Shown piece after piece: positions 63,186-64,000 of a stretch of 64,000 bases of DNA. This DNA comes from Halichondria panicea. Lineage: Eukaryota; Porifera; Demospongiae; Suberitida; Halichondriidae. Position numbers and translations under genes: made by a program. Location: NCBI RefSeq assembly GCF_963675165.1, contig NC_087390.1, positions 1,755,501 through 1,819,500 of the forward strand, in the 5' to 3' direction. Position 1 is the first letter of the stretch. Every line of letters begins with the position of its first letter. Below the pieces are notes generated by a model. It was not told where the DNA came from. It made no database searches and was given only the letters and a program-made list of their open reading frames with translations.

Positions 63186-64000
63186 CCTCATGTTCTCCCT
63201 CATGATTTATAAACACAGGAGAGATGGTTGTGACTGGAGGAGAGATAGTAGTGGTCCCCAGTGGAAAGACAGCCGGTGGTGGCTGGTGAAGAGGAGACTT
63301 GGCTATATATAGACTTGTAGAACTTGACCATCAATATATTATTGATTTTATAGCAATTATACATGTAAGTATGCAGTGTCATGCACTCTCCCTTACCTGA
63401 AACTTTCCTCTTCTTACACCAGGAGTCAAGGATTCATGGCTAGATATAATAATCGCTTGACCACAGTGCAAATCAATGTGGCTGCAGTAGCCAGCCCCAC
63501 CCTCTTGTTATGTAGACTCGCAAGCCACTCCCTTTTCTCTGATTGGACGGGGGCGGGAGAAAAGGGACTGGTGACTCTGGGACACATTTTGTGTCTCTAC
63601 CAGAATTTGGGTAGAGATTATTCATTGATTTTTCCACGTGATCCAAAAATTGCGTGAGGTTAAGTAGAATTGCGTAGCCTGCAAAAGTGATCGCGGGCTT
63701 CTTAGCTACAGTTTAAGAATGGATGCTAGTGCTAGAAAAGAGAAGATGATGGAGTAATAACATCATCAGGCATTCAGCTAGGATATAGTCATCTAAGACA
63801 CCAGCAGAGATTAGCTTGTTTTAGTTTTACGTGATGAGAACTGGCAGCCGAAAGTCATTGGTTGCCTAAAGCTTTTAATAACCTGTACAATACAAGACAG
63901 ATAATGGCAGACGGCAGCAGTTGAATTGAGAGTAGTCAGACTTGTACAAGCTGTCTTAAATCGCTGCCACTCCTCGGTTTAAAGAAGGACTGCCAAGATT
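63186..64000. other. No gene recognised
   Basis: A 93-codon frame (63376-63657) has no recognisable domain and contains GC-rich noncoding-looking sequence; it is not called. The window ends without a clear feature. Confidence 0.35.

Noticed and set aside
63376-63657. 93-codon frame near the window end
   Set aside because: No family, no splice signals, and a composition like the surrounding noncoding DNA.
1-64000. CRISPR arrays, bacterial operons, riboswitches, phage genes
   Set aside because: Spliceosomal introns and animal gene families show that this is eukaryotic DNA; no regularly spaced direct repeats with unique spacers were seen.

Overview
The window is AT-rich animal DNA with short introns, clusters of near-identical gene copies and many small terminal-inverted-repeat elements. 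The gene content (a USP40-type deubiquitinase, TRAF-like ubiquitin ligases, an expanded peptide-transporter-like family) is metazoan. The overall texture suggests a marine invertebrate, most plausibly a demosponge such as Amphimedon. That assignment is inference; no species marker was seen.

Layout. 1-2.7 kb holds short tandem repeats, a stem-loop and a 1.9-kb TA-flanked transposon with subterminal repeats. From 2.7 to 57.8 kb runs a tandem array of at least 16 full, partial or vestigial copies of one intronless POT/PTR2 (SLC15-like) membrane transporter, all on the + strand. Three are open end to end (26077-27633, 30769-32328, 50098-51666), one is broken by a single 2-bp insertion (20532-22102), and the rest carry several lesions or are fragments. 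Two TRAF-like RING/zinc-finger/coiled-coil/MATH genes lie in the array on the - strand (10760-12136 and 38531-39853), with a deleted third copy at 36594-37461 and a 3' scrap at 45022-45090. A LINE retrotransposon is inserted in the POT copy at 41.7-43.6 kb. At 58.6-62.0 kb lie ten well-formed exons of a USP40-like gene. 62-64 kb holds an 18-bp tandem repeat, an element relic and otherwise unrecognised sequence.

How they fit together. Later USP40-like exons are not downstream of the ten exons but scattered upstream through the transporter array: exons 11-13 at 46.4-48.4 kb, exon 13 again at 56.9 kb, exon 14 at 16.3, 16.8, 28.4 and 44.0 kb, and a probable exon 15 at 9.7 kb. Splice phases match across these blocks (exon 10 ends in phase 2, and the 47647 exon opens with the one base that completes that codon). 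The transporter therefore probably sat in or next to a USP40-like gene and was amplified together with pieces of it. Exon numbers here are mine, counted along this locus.

The most striking signal is mutational. Between duplicated segments, short indels repeatedly have the form X -> X.rc(X).X, where rc is the reverse complement: TG->TGCATG, CT->CTAGCT, AA->AATTAA, CAA->CAATTGCAA, CCA->CCATGGCCA, TGT->TGTACATGT, TTA->TTATAATTA, and many A->ATA. These palindromic micro-insertions account for many of the frameshifts in the array, and one may disrupt exon 1 of the USP40-like gene.
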